Positions 17,072 through 17,460 of a DNA stretch of 17,460 nt are shown piece after piece (the stretch's first letter is position 1; every line of letters begins with the position of its first letter). The translations under genes and the position numbers were made by a program. The notes below the pieces were generated by a model that was not told the DNA's origin, did not search any database, and saw nothing but the letters and a program-made list of their open reading frames with translations. Source of the stretch: Cytophagales bacterium (GTDB lineage: Bacteria > Bacteroidota > Bacteroidia > Cytophagales > Cyclobacteriaceae); contig DPSB01000506.1 of assembly GCA_003537495.1 (NCBI GenBank), forward strand, positions 1 through 17,460. Direction: 5' to 3'.

Positions 17072-17460
17072 ATCTCCTACAGATAAATTCGTAATCAAAT
17101 ACCGCTGCTTGAACGCGACAAAATTTTACATAAGGTTCACGGAATAGTATGTACTTGAACTAAATGAAAATACATACCCCAGCTTCGGATGGAAAATTGG
17201 TGTAAGGTTTATTACCTTTTTTTTTTTCGTTATGTTAGGGGATATTAAAAAATGAATATCTAGATCATTTGAATATCACACTTCTCGTGTAAGATTATGG
17301 TTTGATAAATCACATTTTTATGCCAAATAAAAAACGCAAACAAAAGGTTGCGTGTTGATTCGAAAACTCCCTTCTCAGTTTTGGCAGGTGGCAGTAAAAG
17401 CTTATTACTATAACTGTAATAAAAAATTGTATTTACTCCGTGTGTCAACACGCTGATGTA
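17072..17460. other. AT-rich intergenic region upstream of the giant gene
   Basis: No convincing gene is seen in these 389 bp. A 63-codon minus-strand frame (17451-17260) starts at GTG and shows no recognisable motif. Visible signals are an 11-T run at 17217-17227, a GATATT/AATATC inverted pair (17241-17246 and 17255-17260), TGAATATC repeated at 17253-17260 and 17270-17277, and a 9-bp inverted repeat GCGTGTTGA/TCAACACGC (17350-17358 and 17445-17453). The promoter of the giant gene should lie here, but I found no perfect TAnnTTTG on the minus strand. Confidence 0.6.

Noticed and set aside
17260..17451. A 63-codon minus-strand frame in the right intergenic region.
   Set aside because: It has a GTG start, no recognisable motif and AT-rich composition; it may be a chance frame.

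Overview
The window looks like chromosomal DNA of a Bacteroidota member, probably an environmental Cytophagales-type bacterium. The grounds are a T9SS type A C-terminal sorting domain on the giant protein, the secreted Asp-box (BNR) propeller and Ig/LamG/FN3 surface architectures typical of this phylum, a moderate GC content, little Shine-Dalgarno signal, and one perfect match to the Bacteroidota -7 promoter element (TAnnTTTG). The species-level assignment is inference.

Layout. Positions 1-4549 hold three minus-strand genes that read as one operon: a secreted protein often labelled 'asparagine synthetase B' but lacking AsnB motifs (4549-3278), a small lipoprotein that starts at a GTG overlapping it by 4 nt (3281-2913), and a large Asp-box beta-propeller protein that runs off the left edge (2869 to 1, the first 956 residues). 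A 129-bp divergent spacer (4550-4678) follows. Next is a plus-strand MacB/FtsX-type ABC transporter permease (4679-5914) whose frame is cut by one in-frame TAA at codon 152. It converges, with a 9-bp gap, on a single minus-strand gene of about 11.1 kb (17071-5924) for a 3,715-residue secreted adhesin-like protein. The last 389 bp (17072-17460) are AT-rich upstream DNA with no convincing gene.

The giant protein carries a signal peptide, a beta-rich N-terminal domain, FN3, an Ig-like module interrupted by another domain, LamG, a PKD/Ig-like domain, three super-modules (a Trp-rich entry motif, degenerate beta-strand repeats, and a closing domain with a GN-x-Q-like motif), five 82-83-residue Ig-like repeats between the second and third super-modules, a final Ig-like domain and the T9SS sorting tail. 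It and the propeller protein are probably cell-surface or extracellular. The lipoprotein and the GATase-like protein are probably envelope proteins co-expressed with the propeller. No tRNA, rRNA, CRISPR array, transposase or phage gene was seen. The most notable points are the single nonsense codon in an otherwise intact permease, the modular build of the giant protein, and domain insertions inside two of the secreted proteins.
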